DNA of 64,000 nucleotides from Komagataella phaffii GS115 (GCF_000027005.1 NC_012963.1:2604001-2668000), one strand, 5' to 3'; counted from the first letter of the stretch, positions 10,451-22,977 are shown. The notes: generated from the sequence alone by a model not told the origin. Numbers and translations are program-made.

Positions 10451-11677
10451 GGTTAATGTTGTAGTCAGATAGTTGTTGTAGACAGACAGCGTCTCAGAAG
10501 GCGATATCGTTGTTGAACTTGTCTAAGCCACGACCATTTTGAAAAACGCGGTTATCTCCATATGCCAGACGAACCCTAGTAAGTTGATTTGCATCAGCTT
10601 AATGAGATGGGATAGTAAAGAGGAGAGAATAGGCTGTAAGCGAGGAATGGTGGTTTATAGCAAGGCGTGTTGGAAACTTTACTGTCCAATGTAGGTAGTA
10701 CTTTTTATGGTAATCTGGGCAGAAAATTTCAGAGGCCACAAACCATGCTACCGAATGAACCATTCAAATTTGCTCACAGATGATTAGCGACCGTAAGTTA
10801 TCAGAGCAAAGAAAATGCTATACATATATAAGTTATTACCAATGACGGGACGTAACTGATCACAGATCTCCTTTCAAGGATTAATCCTTCTTTTTCACCA
10901 GTACCAGCAGTTTGGAGATTGCCCCTTCTGCAGTGAAAAGCTGTCAAAAATCTGTCAGCCAGTTCAATTAGACTTCAAGGGAAGCTGGACTAAGGTTGAT
11001 TTATACTACGTATTAGTAGGTGCCGGTCAAGATAGCACGCGAGAGATCTCGTTCTTCGTCAGCTGCCGGCGAAAAACTCTCTGCCGCACCGAACGAAAAG
11101 ACTCTTTACAGTGTCCTAGTATGTAGTCCAAATGTAGTCTCAGTACTAATCTAGGTGATTGGAAAAGAATGTATAAGCATCGGCATCTGGCTTTCCAAGA
11201 GAATTCTTCAGCGGAGTTCGGGATCCAAAATGAGAGTAATGTCGGTTTGAGTTTAGCAGTGGGTGAAAGGATCGGATCGTTGACGAAAATATATCGAACC
11301 GAAGCATGAATATGCATGCTCAAGGAGCGATATCATGAAAAGTCCTCCATCATCGAGTATCTATTTCAACACACATAACACAAATATGACACCGCTCTCA
11401 CGCGCTTCTCTGATCGACTGCGATCATCATCTATGATCGTCCACCATCCGCCAATGTAGATCTCCAACCCACAGCCTCTATTAAGCGAAGCCCGTCTAGG
11501 TGCTTGGATCTTGGGTCCAGAATAACGAAACGGCCCCTATCTGTGCATACCTCGAATTTCGGCGAGCCTTCCCTTACCCATTCCTTATCTCTAGGCAATT
11601 ACTCCCACCCATTTTGAACGAACATTCCTCATACATAAAACTGCTTTAATCCTATTCAGGCAATGAGTTGATCCGTT
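10451..11677. other. Large divergent intergenic region (1.2 kb)
   Basis: This stretch separates the divergently transcribed VPS1 and the membrane-protein gene at 11678. It contains a TATA-like TACATATATAAG near 10822-10833 and several short open frames. One minus frame of 98 codons (11027-11323) and one plus frame without an ATG (about 10860-11120) are the longest, and neither looks like a known protein. No tRNA, repeat or transposon is evident. A non-coding RNA cannot be excluded. Confidence 0.6.
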
Positions 11678-12730
11678 ATGCTTTGGTTGAACTTGGAAGA
11701 AGACAACTATATTCTGCTCAAAGGAATCGAATACACGATATGCGTGCTAATAGTGGTGCAGGGTGTGTATGCAGTGATCAACCATAACCAAGACCACACG
11801 GTATTGTCCCTATTACTGACATTGATGGCAAATACTGTTTACATCAGCGTGCAAGTTGGCTATTTTCAGTTTGTCTTTTGCATGGTGACCGTGTTGTACG
11901 CTGTGGCGCTGATCAGAACAGTAATGGCTGTATACCAACATTTTCAGCATAGTCGCATAAAAACAATCAGCTCCTTGGCTTCCGACGGTGATGACGATGA
12001 GGAAATATTGCGCCGTGCCGGGTATGGAACATTTGCTGACTATGGAGTCGGTCAATTTGAAGAAACAACTCTCACCCCACAATCGTCCATCATTGAGCAA
12101 GGAACAACCAGATCCAATTCTATCGCTCAAGGTCAAAATAATGTGGCAAGCCATATAATAACTCCCCTGAACGGTGTCTCTATTATGCGACGAGGCAGCT
12201 CCATGTTGAATAGTTTATCCCTCAGAAATAACCCAATACTGTCAACCCTTTTGAGTCTCTCCCCAGTTGTTTCCAGAGAAGCTGCAGCAGCCCCGATACT
12301 GAAAACGCTGACAGATCCAGCTCCTAACGATGACGAATTCCAACAACCATTGGTTGAAATAGCGTTTGCACTCATAGTGATTGCCCAGTTAATAGACACT
12401 TTCCAAGTAAACCAGGACTTGGTTTATTATTCAACAAACAAGTCTATTTTTCATGCACAAATTGTACAGCTAGTCAGTGGTATTCTGGGCTTATTCCTTC
12501 AATCCATCATCTACATCACAAATCGGGATGATGTGTCAATGATATATGACCCCAACAACTATATTCACCCGGTGTTTTTCCTTGTACCGGTGCTTAACAC
12601 AATGTTCATCCTTTACCAATTCTCTCAATACTCAGATTACAATATGTTCATAGAGGGTCCCGGCAACTATATATACCGGAGAGATGAGATGTTGAATGAG
12701 GTAAGTTATGTTTCTAGTCCCCCTTATTAA
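11678..12730 (+). CDS. Unidentified multi-pass membrane protein
   Basis: The 350-residue frame starts at the ATG at 11678. Three hydrophobic spans lie at about residues 13-34, 41-60 and 62-86. A polar, serine/threonine-rich loop with an acidic patch (DGDDDEE) covers about 95-220. At least three further spans follow at about 224-242, 264-285 and 303-320. I do not recognise a family. A perfect GTAAGT lies at 12701-12706 in phase 0 and a TTTGTTTGTAG acceptor ends at 12781, so the last ten codons could be intron. However, splicing to that acceptor enters a long unconvincing frame overlapping PAP1. The unspliced stop is kept here, with the C-terminus uncertain. Confidence 0.6.
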   Translation: MLWLNLEEDNYILLKGIEYTICVLIVVQGVYAVINHNQDHTVLSLLLTLMANTVYISVQVGYFQFVFCMVTVLYAVALIRTVMAVYQHFQHSRIKTISSLASDGDDDEEILRRAGYGTFADYGVGQFEETTLTPQSSIIEQGTTRSNSIAQGQNNVASHIITPLNGVSIMRRGSSMLNSLSLRNNPILSTLLSLSPVVSREAAAAPILKTLTDPAPNDDEFQQPLVEIAFALIVIAQLIDTFQVNQDLVYYSTNKSIFHAQIVQLVSGILGLFLQSIIYITNRDDVSMIYDPNNYIHPVFFLVPVLNTMFILYQFSQYSDYNMFIEGPGNYIYRRDEMLNEVSYVSSPPY

Positions 12731-12833
12731 TGACAAAATGACGAAAGTCAATGATATGCTTCCTGTGACATTTGTTTGTAGAGACGCAGATCTTGCTGGA
12801 TCTTGAACGGATGGATCTCTGTCGTAGTGATGA

Positions 12834-14621
<1,788 letters not shown>

Positions 14622-14765
14622 ATAGAAATACGTAATATGGGGTTCGACCACCCCTTCAATTTGTAACTAAACAACTAATATGTATGATAGACAAAAAAGA
14701 TGGCTATTAGTTAGTCGTCCACCACTCATTTTGCCTTGTATCGCGAGACTACAAATCTCCCTACC

Positions 14766-14780
14766 GAGGTGGCCGAGTAG
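14766..14780 (+). other. tRNA A-box-like sequence (probably not a gene)
   Basis: GGTGGCCGAGTAGGG resembles the A box of Leu and Ser tRNA genes. No matching B box (GGTTCRANNCC) or acceptor stem follows within 100 bp, since the OSH6-type coding region starts 44 bp later. It may be a tRNA remnant or chance. Confidence 0.2.
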
Positions 14781-14823
14781 GGCGAAGCAATACATCTAGG
14801 GTCCTGTTCATAGGTGAGACCAA

Positions 14824-16122
14824 ATGGCCTTCAGTAAACTAAAGTTAGGACTTCCAAATGTGTCATCATCCGATCCTGCACTGGGATCGACCAATCCAGA
14901 GGATGTTGATGAAGTAGATGGAGAGGGACAAAATATTTTGATGGGAATCATCTCCCAGTTACGACCAGGATGCGATCTAAGTAGAATTACTCTGCCTACG
15001 TTTATTTTGGAAAGAAAGTCAATGTTGGAGAGAATTACCAACCAATTGCAACAACCTAACTTCTTATTGGAGGCCCACAACTCCAGAGATGATGATGTCA
15101 AGCGGTTTCTTTTGGTAGTTAAGTGGTACATGAGTTGCTGGCATATCTGTCCCAAGGCTGTTAAGAAACCCTTGAATCCGATACTTGGAGAATACTTTAC
15201 ATGTTATTGGGAACTAGAAGACGGTTCCAAGGCATTTTACGTTTCAGAACAGACGTCCCATCATCCCCCCAAATCATCCTATTTTTATATAATCCCGGAA
15301 CACGGAATTAGAGTAGATGGGATTGTTGCTCCTAAATCTCGTTTCTTGGGAAACTCCACCGCTGCTTTAATGGAGGGAGTTACAAAACTGACATTTTTAG
15401 ACATTCTGGATAAAAACGGAGAACCAGAGATCTACACATTAACTCAACCTAACATGTATGGAAGGGGTATACTGTTCGGAAAGATGAAGTTTGAGTTGGG
15501 TGACCATATGATCATTAAATGCTTGACCACAAAGATGGAGGCTGACATTGAGTTCAAAACTAAAGGTTTCATCTATGGAGGCTACAACCATATACTGGGA
15601 GACATTAAGAAGAATGGAGAATCAATCTACGAACTTTCAGGCAAGTGGACCGAAGTGATGGAGTTGAAAAACCTTGTCACCAACAAAAAGACAGTATTTT
15701 TCGACTGTACAAAAGATGCCAGCCCTTTGCCACCCTTGGTTAGGCCCTTGGAAGAACAAGGGGAATTTGAATCCAGAAAGTTGTGGAAGAAAGTTACAGA
15801 TGCTCTGCTAGTAAGAAACCATACTGCAGCTACCGAGGAAAAGTTCAAGATTGAAGACGCTCAACGAGAGAGGGCAAAGTTAAGAGAGCAGGAGAATGTT
15901 GATTTCCATCCTAAATTATTTAGACCATTGTCAGTTAAAGAGTCAACCGCACCTGGTAGTGATAAGCTAGAGTTCGTCATTTATAAAGATCACGTTCTAA
16001 ACAGACATAGAAATGACCCACAGGCCTTGTTGGAGGACATTTTAACTATCGCTCCTATTGTACCTGGCCAAAATTTCACCCCTGAGTTTGAGATCCCTGC
16101 TCATGAAAAGATCAAGCCCTAG
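14824..16122 (+). CDS. OSH6: OSH6/OSH7-type oxysterol-binding-related lipid transfer protein
   Basis: The 432-residue protein is a lone ORD domain without PH or ankyrin modules. The family fingerprint EQTSHHPP is at residues 142-149. The lipid-binding strand NIISQLRPGCDL equivalent (ILMGIISQLRPGCDLSRITLPTF) and the KPLNPILGEYF motif match Osh6 and Osh7 rather than the shorter sterol-type Osh4. Osh6 and Osh7 exchange phosphatidylserine for PI4P between the ER and the plasma membrane. The residues LRPGCD are those associated with phosphatidylserine selectivity, so PS transport is the likely function by family. S. cerevisiae has two paralogs and only one copy is visible here, so the symbol could equally be OSH7. 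Confidence 0.88.
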   Translation: MAFSKLKLGLPNVSSSDPALGSTNPEDVDEVDGEGQNILMGIISQLRPGCDLSRITLPTFILERKSMLERITNQLQQPNFLLEAHNSRDDDVKRFLLVVKWYMSCWHICPKAVKKPLNPILGEYFTCYWELEDGSKAFYVSEQTSHHPPKSSYFYIIPEHGIRVDGIVAPKSRFLGNSTAALMEGVTKLTFLDILDKNGEPEIYTLTQPNMYGRGILFGKMKFELGDHMIIKCLTTKMEADIEFKTKGFIYGGYNHILGDIKKNGESIYELSGKWTEVMELKNLVTNKKTVFFDCTKDASPLPPLVRPLEEQGEFESRKLWKKVTDALLVRNHTAATEEKFKIEDAQRERAKLREQENVDFHPKLFRPLSVKESTAPGSDKLEFVIYKDHVLNRHRNDPQALLEDILTIAPIVPGQNFTPEFEIPAHEKIKP

Positions 16123-16164
16123 TTTGATAGACTTTCAATTTTACTCGTTCTGAATTTTCGACTA

Positions 16165-17265
16165 TCAAAGTTCTAATTTGTCATAGACCCACTTTATGAT
16201 TGTAAGAGGGATTAGCGATTCAGTTTGGGAACTTTTGATGTAATTGGAGAGCATGAAAAGTTCTTGTTCTGCCCAATTCATAGTCTTTTGATGCAATCGT
16301 CCTGAATTGTTGGGGGTACGTAATTTGTTATTATTATTATTATCATTCCATCTTTCAAATTCTTTCAGCCAATATTGATTTGTGTTGGCAGACACCATAA
16401 TGATTATTATTTCGCAGAGTACTTTCCAAGCTCCGTAATCTAGATTTCTCATGCAAAACTGTTTCACTTGAGAGTAAACGGGCGTCAAATCAGCTCCTCT
16501 GGCAAACTCAATAGTCGCAAAAAAGCTTGCAAAGTTCCAGCAATAGTAACTTTTTCTATGTATAGTTGCTGAAGCGATCAGAGTGTCAATGAAGATACTC
16601 TGCTGAAATGAGTTTGTGGAGTACAATTTTCTAAGGAAAGTCCAGTAACTTGAAGACTTATTTATGTTGTTCCTGGAGCAAGTAAGAAGGCATTGTAGAA
16701 GCCTGAGAACTTTGTTATTAGGTATACTCAGTAGTTCCACCATTGACTCTAGAATGAGTACTAAAGTATGGCTTTCATTATTGATGAAAAGGATTGGTAC
16801 AATTGCCAGGAATATTTTGTAAAGCTTGTCAGTTTGCTGAGCATCTGTGCGACTAATGGTTTTCCAGTCCCAATTGTCTGCAATCAATTGATTTTGGACT
16901 GTTAGAAGGGTGGGAAACAGTTTCATCATCGGTTTCTTGTAGATGACAATGTCCAGTCTTTGTTCTTCATCATTGGAATGAAACTCAAAGAATTTTGAGG
17001 ATTCCAAATCTAGCCAAATTAAGTATTTCCTACCTTCTTGACACTCATTAGAAACAATGTCCCAAAACAGTTCTAACTGCGCTTGAACTGTTGAATCTGG
17101 CAGGACTATGTCATCTAACATGGGGTAGGAGAGATGTAAAAACGCTAGGATAACGTCAGTAGGAGCCCTCCCTTTCCCAGCTGCAAATGCTCGCCTGGCC
17201 CAGGTTGAGAACAAGCGAAGCTGCTTAGGCAGAATGATTCTATTAATGCAATCGAAGGACTTCAA
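16165..17265 (-). CDS. Unidentified protein, 5' end unresolved
   Basis: A 366-codon frame ends at 16165. It has no ATG at its upstream limit: an in-frame TGA lies at 17274-17272 and the first in-frame ATG is at 17121, which would give 318 residues. Sequence before that ATG (QLRLFSTWARRAFAAGKG) looks protein-like, so an upstream exon or a sequencing error is likely. The product is helical, with an asparagine-rich low-complexity run (NDNNNNNK) near residue 315 and hydrophobic helices (LYKIFLAIVPILFI). I do not recognise the family. It converges on the OSH6-type gene and is divergent from SAM50. Confidence 0.55.
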   Translation of the reverse strand: MKSFDCINRIILPKQLRLFSTWARRAFAAGKGRAPTDVILAFLHLSYPMLDDIVLPDSTVQAQLELFWDIVSNECQEGRKYLIWLDLESSKFFEFHSNDEEQRLDIVIYKKPMMKLFPTLLTVQNQLIADNWDWKTISRTDAQQTDKLYKIFLAIVPILFINNESHTLVLILESMVELLSIPNNKVLRLLQCLLTCSRNNINKSSSYWTFLRKLYSTNSFQQSIFIDTLIASATIHRKSYYCWNFASFFATIEFARGADLTPVYSQVKQFCMRNLDYGAWKVLCEIIIIMVSANTNQYWLKEFERWNDNNNNNKLRTPNNSGRLHQKTMNWAEQELFMLSNYIKSSQTESLIPLTIIKWVYDKLEL

Positions 17266-17456
17266 ATAATCTCAGAAGATCTTCTTCATTTCGACGTTCT
17301 TAGGTTACACCTAGTAAACTCTATCAAGCTCTCGTAATCTCTCTTGAAGTCACCCACATCTAATCTACTATAGTAATCATGTGACCTTACTGATTGGTCT
17401 TCGAGAACTTCAATGCCCCAAACACAACATACCAACCAACCATCCCATAGACCCGA

Positions 17457-18861
17457 ATGAGCCAGCAAGAGATTCTACAGAAGAATTACTCGACTCCCTT
17501 ACATCTTCAACAGGTGGACATTGTCGGTGGTGAGGGTTTTAATGCTCTGTTTTTCAAAAATTTACTGAACCCATTGCTGTCCAATTCTGACTTGACAGTG
17601 TCAAACTTTGTACAATCAAGCAATGAAGTGATTCAAAGGTTAAACGATACCGAAGTGTTTAATACCTCACATTTAGAGGTAGTGGAAGCAAGTGCTGCTG
17701 CAGATGAACATTCCCTTGTCATTGAAGGCCAAACTACTGCCTTCAAAAAGAAACATTCAACAATCACAATTGAAGCCTCTGCCAGTGAAAGCAATACTGA
17801 CTTTGAAGCCATCCCTCCTAAAGCATTTCACCGTCACTCCAGTCCTATTTGAGAACGGAATTGCATTGAATGGTATTTATTCCAATCTAAATGCGTTTGG
17901 AAATAGTGAATCTCTGTCGTTTAATGGACTAGTTGATCTCAGAAGTGAATCTCCGTTGAAGAATTTCAACTTTAACTTCCAAGCTCCTTTGAAGGATCCT
18001 TCGTATAGGTTGGTATTCAACTCATTGTTGTCAAAGTCCACGGTCGCTTGGGCTTCTAACCACGATCAGACCAATTCTAGTGTCTATCTTGGGCTTCACA
18101 AACGTTTCGGTAGATCCCTGACTTCCGAGTTAGGTTTTTCTGGTGTGTACCGAAATGTTTATAATTTGAGTGATTTTACAAGCGATACAATCAAAAGTGA
18201 TGCTTCGTTTTCCAACAAGAATTCGTTACTACTGAATGTTAACTATGATTCAAGATCTTTTACCCCAGAATCCTTATACAAGTTCCCAACCAAGGGTTCA
18301 TCACTGACTTTCAATAATGAGCTGATTATTGATCAAGAAAAAGAGCAATTCTCCAAATCTGACCTGAAATTCCAATCGTTATACTCATTTTTCAACAACT
18401 GGCTGACTTTTGAAGTTGCAGGTGGAATTGGTTCAATTATACTCAACGATACCTCGAAGAAGCCACATTTTCAAGACAAATTCTTCTTGGGAGGCTTCAA
18501 TTCCTTGAGAGGTTTCAAATTCAACTCAACTGGTCTTAAAGATGGCAATGATTTCGTTGGCGGTACAAACTACTTCCAATTGGGAGCTACTGCTTACTCT
18601 AAGATACCCTTTGTCAAGGCCTCACCATTAAGGCTTCGTTTATTCATCAACGCTGGTGATGTTCTTAATGATATTCCAACGCTTAAAAACACTGACTTTA
18701 TCAAGAATTCCGCCCAGGCTGTCGGTTGGGGATTGACATACTCTCTAGGATCCGTGGCAAATGCTGAATTCAACTATAATATTCCCATCAGCACCAGAAC
18801 TCAAGATATAACCAAACCCGGGATAGAATTCGCATTATCCCTATCCGGAGACTTTAATTAG
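17457..18861 (+). CDS. SAM50: SAM50, mitochondrial outer-membrane beta-barrel assembly protein (apparent frameshift)
   Basis: Two overlapping frames encode successive parts of Sam50, the BamA/Omp85-family core of the SAM complex that inserts beta-barrel proteins such as Tom40 and porin. The first frame (17457-17852) gives the N-terminal POTRA-like region up to the conserved PPKAF motif. The second (shifted by +1, to 18861) continues with the sixteen-stranded barrel and the hallmark loop FFLGGFNSLRGFKFNSTG. The switch is needed at about 17820-17832. Read through one extra base the protein would be about 467 residues, close to S. cerevisiae Sam50 (484). The gene is essential in yeast, so a sequencing error is the simplest explanation. 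No intron with GT/AG ends and suitable length is visible at the switch. Confidence 0.88.
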
Positions 18862-18933
18862 ATTAATATTTTTGAAAAAGAATAAATCTCTTGCTCTTAG
18901 AGTATCTATTTACATGTGTAACGGATTTTTATT

Positions 18934-21453
18934 CTATTTTTCACCATCCTTGGTTTCATTGTCGCTTTCCTTGGCTTTCTTACTGTCGTCTCGTACTTGC
19001 TTTTCTGCCAAATACTTGTCAAACGCATCATTCTTGTTGGGGAATGGTCTAGGTCCCAACAATCTGATCATATCCTCTCTAGTTATAACCTCCTTACTGA
19101 GCAATTCTTGGGCAACCAACTCCACTTGTTGGGCTTTCTCCTTCAGTAACTTCGTACAACGTTCATAGCATTCGGAAACGATTCGGTGGATTTCTTGATC
19201 AATCAGCTCGGCTGTCTTATCACTGAAAGGCTTGGTCATGTCGTTGCCTCTATCTTGATTGAAATTAACCAAGCCAACTTTAGGGCTCATACCACACTCG
19301 AGAACCATTTTCTGAGCAATCCCCGTAACTTTTTCAAAATCGTCTGATCCACCACTAGTAACAGAACTAAAGTGCAATTCTTCACTAACTCTACCGGCTA
19401 GGGCCATAACCATCCGGTCCATCAGTTTATCATAGCTGTACAAATAGATATCAGCAGGTAGATACTGAGCGTAACCCAATGCAGCAGAACCTCTAGGAAT
19501 AATAGAAACTTTCAGCAAAGGATCGGCGTGTTCCAAGTACCAACCACAGATAGCGTGACCTGCTTCATGGTAGGCCACATTCCGTTTCTCTGGTGGCGAT
19601 AGAACCTTAGATTTCTTTTCCAATCCAGCTATGACTCTCTCAATGGCCATTTCAAAATGCTTCAATTCAACATGAGTTGCGTTGTTTCTGGCAGCAATAA
19701 GAGCAGCTTCGTTACAGCAGTTTGCAATGTCAGCACCACTGAACCCTGGTGTCAAAGTAGCAAGTCTCCCCTTCAAATCATCCATATCTTCATCGGCTGA
19801 AAGGGTGAGCTTCTTCAAATGAACGCCAAAGATGTCTTTACGCCCCTCCAATTCTGGATTATCTAGATGAATTTTCCTATCAAATCTTCCAGGCCTCAGC
19901 AAAGCAGCATCTAAGACATCACTTCTATTGGTACCAGCAAGAACTACAACATGATCAGTGTTTGAAAATCCGTCCATTTCAACCAAAAGTTGATTCAGTG
20001 TGTTTTCTCTTTCGTCATTGGATCCAGAAAATGAGTTTTTTGAACGAGATTTTCCAATAGCATCGATTTCATCAACAAAAATGATACTAGGAGCATCTTC
20101 TCGTGCTGTTTTGAAAAGATCACGAACTCTTGAAGCTCCAACACCCACAAACATTTCCACGAACTCAGAACCAGAAACCGAATAGAACGGAACACCAGCT
20201 TCACCAGCTGTGGCCTTTGCTAAAAGGGTCTTACCAGTACCTGGGGGACCGGAAAGAATGGCACCTCTTGGAATCTTAGCTCCTAGCCTTTCGTATTTGG
20301 CAGGGTTCTTCAAAAACTTGACAAACTCCATTATTTCCTCTTTTGCTTCGTCGCATCCAGCAACGTCATCGAACTTGATTTTGACATCCTTATCGATATT
20401 GAACTTTTTAGCCTTAGACTTACCCGCTCCAAAAATTCCTCCTCCAAGGCCACCTGAAGCAGCAGTCTTCTTTGTAATCCAATAAAGGCCTCCTAACATC
20501 AAAATGGTTGGTAAAAATGTGAAAACACCTCTCCAAATGCTTCCTTGTTGGACGTAGACTACTGGAACTCGGAATTCAGCGCTGATATTATTTGCATCTT
20601 GTGCTTCATCTAACTTGTGTTCAAAATTTTCCAGAGAACCGATACTGAAAAAGTATTCAACGTTGTTATTGTGAAAAGGTTGCTGCCTTCCGTTTTGGTT
20701 TAAAATGACGTAACAATACTTTTTATTGACCACAATCAACTTTTCAACGAAATTCTTGTCCAGCAAGTTAGAACGAAATTCCTGATAAGTGATTTCTCTC
20801 TCGTGTGATTCAGAACTAAGGACGTAAAATAAGAGACCGAACGAAACCAGATACAACAAAATCATATCTGGACGGATTGTGGCAACAAAAACTTTCTGGC
20901 CTTTATTACCTTGTTTTTCACCACCCTTTGTGAACAGGGAGGTAAAAAACTCATCGTCTTCCTCTTTCTTGTTCTTTGAATCATCAGTTTTCTCAGATTG
21001 TTTACTGATGTTGGCCTGGTGAAATTGTAGCAAACTATTGTGGAGTTTTTGAATATTTTCGAAGCGTTCACTTGCATTGGTAACATCTTTGTCCTGAAGC
21101 ATTTCATTCGTCAGTTTGGTAATTATTGGGTCGTTTATGGAGTTTACCTCGTATTTTTCAAACAATACTTTCAGCAGGCCCTGTTTGTCCGAGACAGAAA
21201 GATTTTCATCCTTCCAAATAGCCTTCAGTTGAAATAGAAGTTCTTTGGCCTTTGATTCATCTGGGATTTCTGAGTCTGGGTTTCCCTGGTGCTTGTTCCA
21301 GATCCCCGATTGGTGATTGAACTGCCTTCTCAGTGGGCTCAACGGAGTTCTTATTATCGGCCTAAATCTGTTTATGATAGGCCGATGGACGAGATTTCTG
21401 GTCACAATCCTACGGAACGAAACAGAACAAAATCCGCTCACCAACTTCGACAT
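18934..21453 (-). CDS. AFG3: AFG3, mitochondrial m-AAA protease subunit
   Basis: The ATG at 21453 gives 839 residues. An arginine-rich presequence is followed by two membrane spans (about 197-213 and 308-328) flanking an intermembrane-space domain. The AAA module has Walker A GPPGTGKT (402-409) and Walker [10 protein letters not shown]. The FtsH-type zinc peptidase motif HEAGH is at 629-633. The m-AAA protease degrades misfolded inner-membrane proteins and matures MrpL32. The GIFGxxxSKAKKFN linker, DVAGCDEAK and C-terminal [13 protein letters not shown] favour Afg3. Some blocks ([20 protein letters not shown]) are closer to its paralog Yta12, so that alternative is not fully excluded. It converges on SAM50. 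Confidence 0.9.
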   Translation of the reverse strand: MSKLVSGFCSVSFRRIVTRNLVHRPIINRFRPIIRTPLSPLRRQFNHQSGIWNKHQGNPDSEIPDESKAKELLFQLKAIWKDENLSVSDKQGLLKVLFEKYEVNSINDPIITKLTNEMLQDKDVTNASERFENIQKLHNSLLQFHQANISKQSEKTDDSKNKKEEDDEFFTSLFTKGGEKQGNKGQKVFVATIRPDMILLYLVSFGLLFYVLSSESHEREITYQEFRSNLLDKNFVEKLIVVNKKYCYVILNQNGRQQPFHNNNVEYFFSIGSLENFEHKLDEAQDANNISAEFRVPVVYVQQGSIWRGVFTFLPTILMLGGLYWITKKTAASGGLGGGIFGAGKSKAKKFNIDKDVKIKFDDVAGCDEAKEEIMEFVKFLKNPAKYERLGAKIPRGAILSGPPGTGKTLLAKATAGEAGVPFYSVSGSEFVEMFVGVGASRVRDLFKTAREDAPSIIFVDEIDAIGKSRSKNSFSGSNDERENTLNQLLVEMDGFSNTDHVVVLAGTNRSDVLDAALLRPGRFDRKIHLDNPELEGRKDIFGVHLKKLTLSADEDMDDLKGRLATLTPGFSGADIANCCNEAALIAARNNATHVELKHFEMAIERVIAGLEKKSKVLSPPEKRNVAYHEAGHAICGWYLEHADPLLKVSIIPRGSAALGYAQYLPADIYLYSYDKLMDRMVMALAGRVSEELHFSSVTSGGSDDFEKVTGIAQKMVLECGMSPKVGLVNFNQDRGNDMTKPFSDKTAELIDQEIHRIVSECYERCTKLLKEKAQQVELVAQELLSKEVITREDMIRLLGPRPFPNKNDAFDKYLAEKQVRDDSKKAKESDNETKDGEK

Positions 21454-21615
21454 GTTGCAAGTCGAATAACTCAAGGACGGTACTTGAAGGAAGAAACAGA
21501 TCTGGAACTTTTTTGCCTCTGGGAAAGACTACGACTGAGAGGGTAAGGCGCGATATTTCACTAGTACGTACTTATTTGGCTTACTTAAAGGTGAGAATCG
21601 TCCAGCTATCATCCG

Positions 21616-22977
21616 CTACAGCCTCTCTTCTAGCAGCTTTTGCTCTTGAATAGCTTGAAGAACGTCAGGTGTCACAACGTCTTTGTAAATTTCTTCTGGA
21701 ACATCCTTCAATCCAGTGGCTGAAGCTGTACTTCCCGACATGACGGTAGTGATGATTAACTTATCTGAAACGGTATCATCATACTTGAAAAACTCAACCT
21801 TGGAAGGTTGCAAATGTTGAGGTATAAAAGTGACACCGGTATATGGTTCCTTGAATCCTCTGGGAGTGGACAATGATGATCGAGCTTCATACAGTTGAGA
21901 CTCAGCTTGTCTACTTCTCAAAGCGCTCTCATAAATCCACGTTTGCGTGAGTTGTGTGTGAGGGGTGATCATTTTGTTGGTAGCAAAGCCTGGTGTGCCA
22001 CCTCTATTGAATTCGTCACTTGGAAGAAGTGCCAGTTCACCCTCTACGTGGCCCTCGGCTAATGAAGACTCCTTATCGTAATCATCAGTAATCCATTTTC
22101 CGCCTTTGATTATCCGAGCACCAAATTCTCTAAATATGCTTCTTGCTGTAACAAGTCCAATGTTTCTTCCTTTATAAGAATGAGGTAAAATTTCTCTGTT
22201 GATCAAATCGTGTTTTTCCTTATCGTTTATGATGACTTTGTATAGTTTCCTGTGTTTATGGAATAGTAGGTAAGAATCTCTGAATCCCATCAAACGAGCG
22301 GGCTCCGTTGATAGCATGTAAAGCCTATTACCTCTTCCAGCACAAGTAAACGTCCTCACACGGTATTCACGACCTCCCTTCAAATGACCTTCACTGTCAA
22401 CTTTTGTCTCTCCGTCTTCATTAACTGGAACCACTATTTCATCGTCTTTGACCTCCAGATGCAAGCCTTCCTCGTCTGTTGAATCTATCCTACCTCTCCC
22501 TCGTTTCCGCTTGACTTCATTGGCTATTTCCTCTTCTTCGAGTTCACTAACTCTTTTCTTATTTTTGGCAGGTCTTCCACGTCTTCTCAGGGGATTTATG
22601 ACAAGGGTGACGCCCTTTCCATGTTTGGCGGTTGACTTGGAGGGAGATCCTTCACTCTGATCGCTATCTTCATCGTCATCGTCGTCATCTTCTTCGTCAT
22701 CTTCTTCTTCCTTCACAGTTGAATTCTTTCTAGTTCTTCGTCTATTATTTTTCCGAATGGTTTCATCCCCTTGTTCATCAGGGTCGTCCGCATCCTCGTT
22801 CGCAGCGGGGTCTTCTTCATCTTCATCGTCATCGTCATTTTCTTGGTATTCCTCATCCCTTGGGTCTTCGACTTTTATATTGTCTTCCTGGATCGTTTGA
22901 TCAATTTCAGCAATCTCATCTGGAGTATCTGCCGGTCTAGGCGTTCCCGACTCAGATCTGGTTCTGCGTTCCACCAT
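21616..22977 (-). CDS. NPL6: RSC7/NPL6 (or SWP82)-type chromatin remodeller subunit
   Basis: The 453-residue protein has an acidic, low-complexity N-terminus with Asp/Glu runs (about 40-110), an AT-hook-like RRRGRPAKNKKR (about 130-141) and a basic KRKRGRGR. A conserved C-terminal domain follows. The segments RTFTCAGRGNRLYMLSTEPARLMGFRDSY-like (split here) and the block FREFGARIIKGGKWITDDY are typical of the Rsc7/Swp82 family. Npl6/Rsc7 is a subunit of the RSC remodeller, while Swp82 is its SWI/SNF paralog. Many yeasts keep one family member. Assignment to RSC is inference. It lies behind AFG3 on the same strand with a 160 bp gap. Confidence 0.82.
   Translation of the reverse strand: MVERRTRSESGTPRPADTPDEIAEIDQTIQEDNIKVEDPRDEEYQENDDDDEDEEDPAANEDADDPDEQGDETIRKNNRRRTRKNSTVKEEEDDEEDDDDDDEDSDQSEGSPSKSTAKHGKGVTLVINPLRRRGRPAKNKKRVSELEEEEIANEVKRKRGRGRIDSTDEEGLHLEVKDDEIVVPVNEDGETKVDSEGHLKGGREYRVRTFTCAGRGNRLYMLSTEPARLMGFRDSYLLFHKHRKLYKVIINDKEKHDLINREILPHSYKGRNIGLVTARSIFREFGARIIKGGKWITDDYDKESSLAEGHVEGELALLPSDEFNRGGTPGFATNKMITPHTQLTQTWIYESALRSRQAESQLYEARSSLSTPRGFKEPYTGVTFIPQHLQPSKVEFFKYDDTVSDKLIITTVMSGSTASATGLKDVPEEIYKDVVTPDVLQAIQEQKLLEERL

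Noticed and set aside
10860..11120. Plus frame with a CPFC motif in the VPS1 upstream gap
   Set aside because: It has no ATG and no splice pair in phase was found. A GTAAGT at 10793 joins to the nearest acceptor in a different frame.
11027..11323. 98-codon minus ORF in the same gap
   Set aside because: Composition and context give no sign of coding, and no family is recognised.
14641..14815. tRNA gene suggested by GGTTCGACCAC and TGGCCGAGT sequences downstream of PAP1
   Set aside because: The B-box-like piece comes before the A-box-like piece, the opposite of tRNA order, and no cloverleaf can be formed. The first is part of a small GGGGT/ACCCC hairpin.
17770..17820. Intron explaining the SAM50 frame change (GTGAAA to AAG with ACTGAC)
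   Set aside because: The 39-nt interval is a multiple of three and would not change frame, and it would remove the conserved PPK residues.
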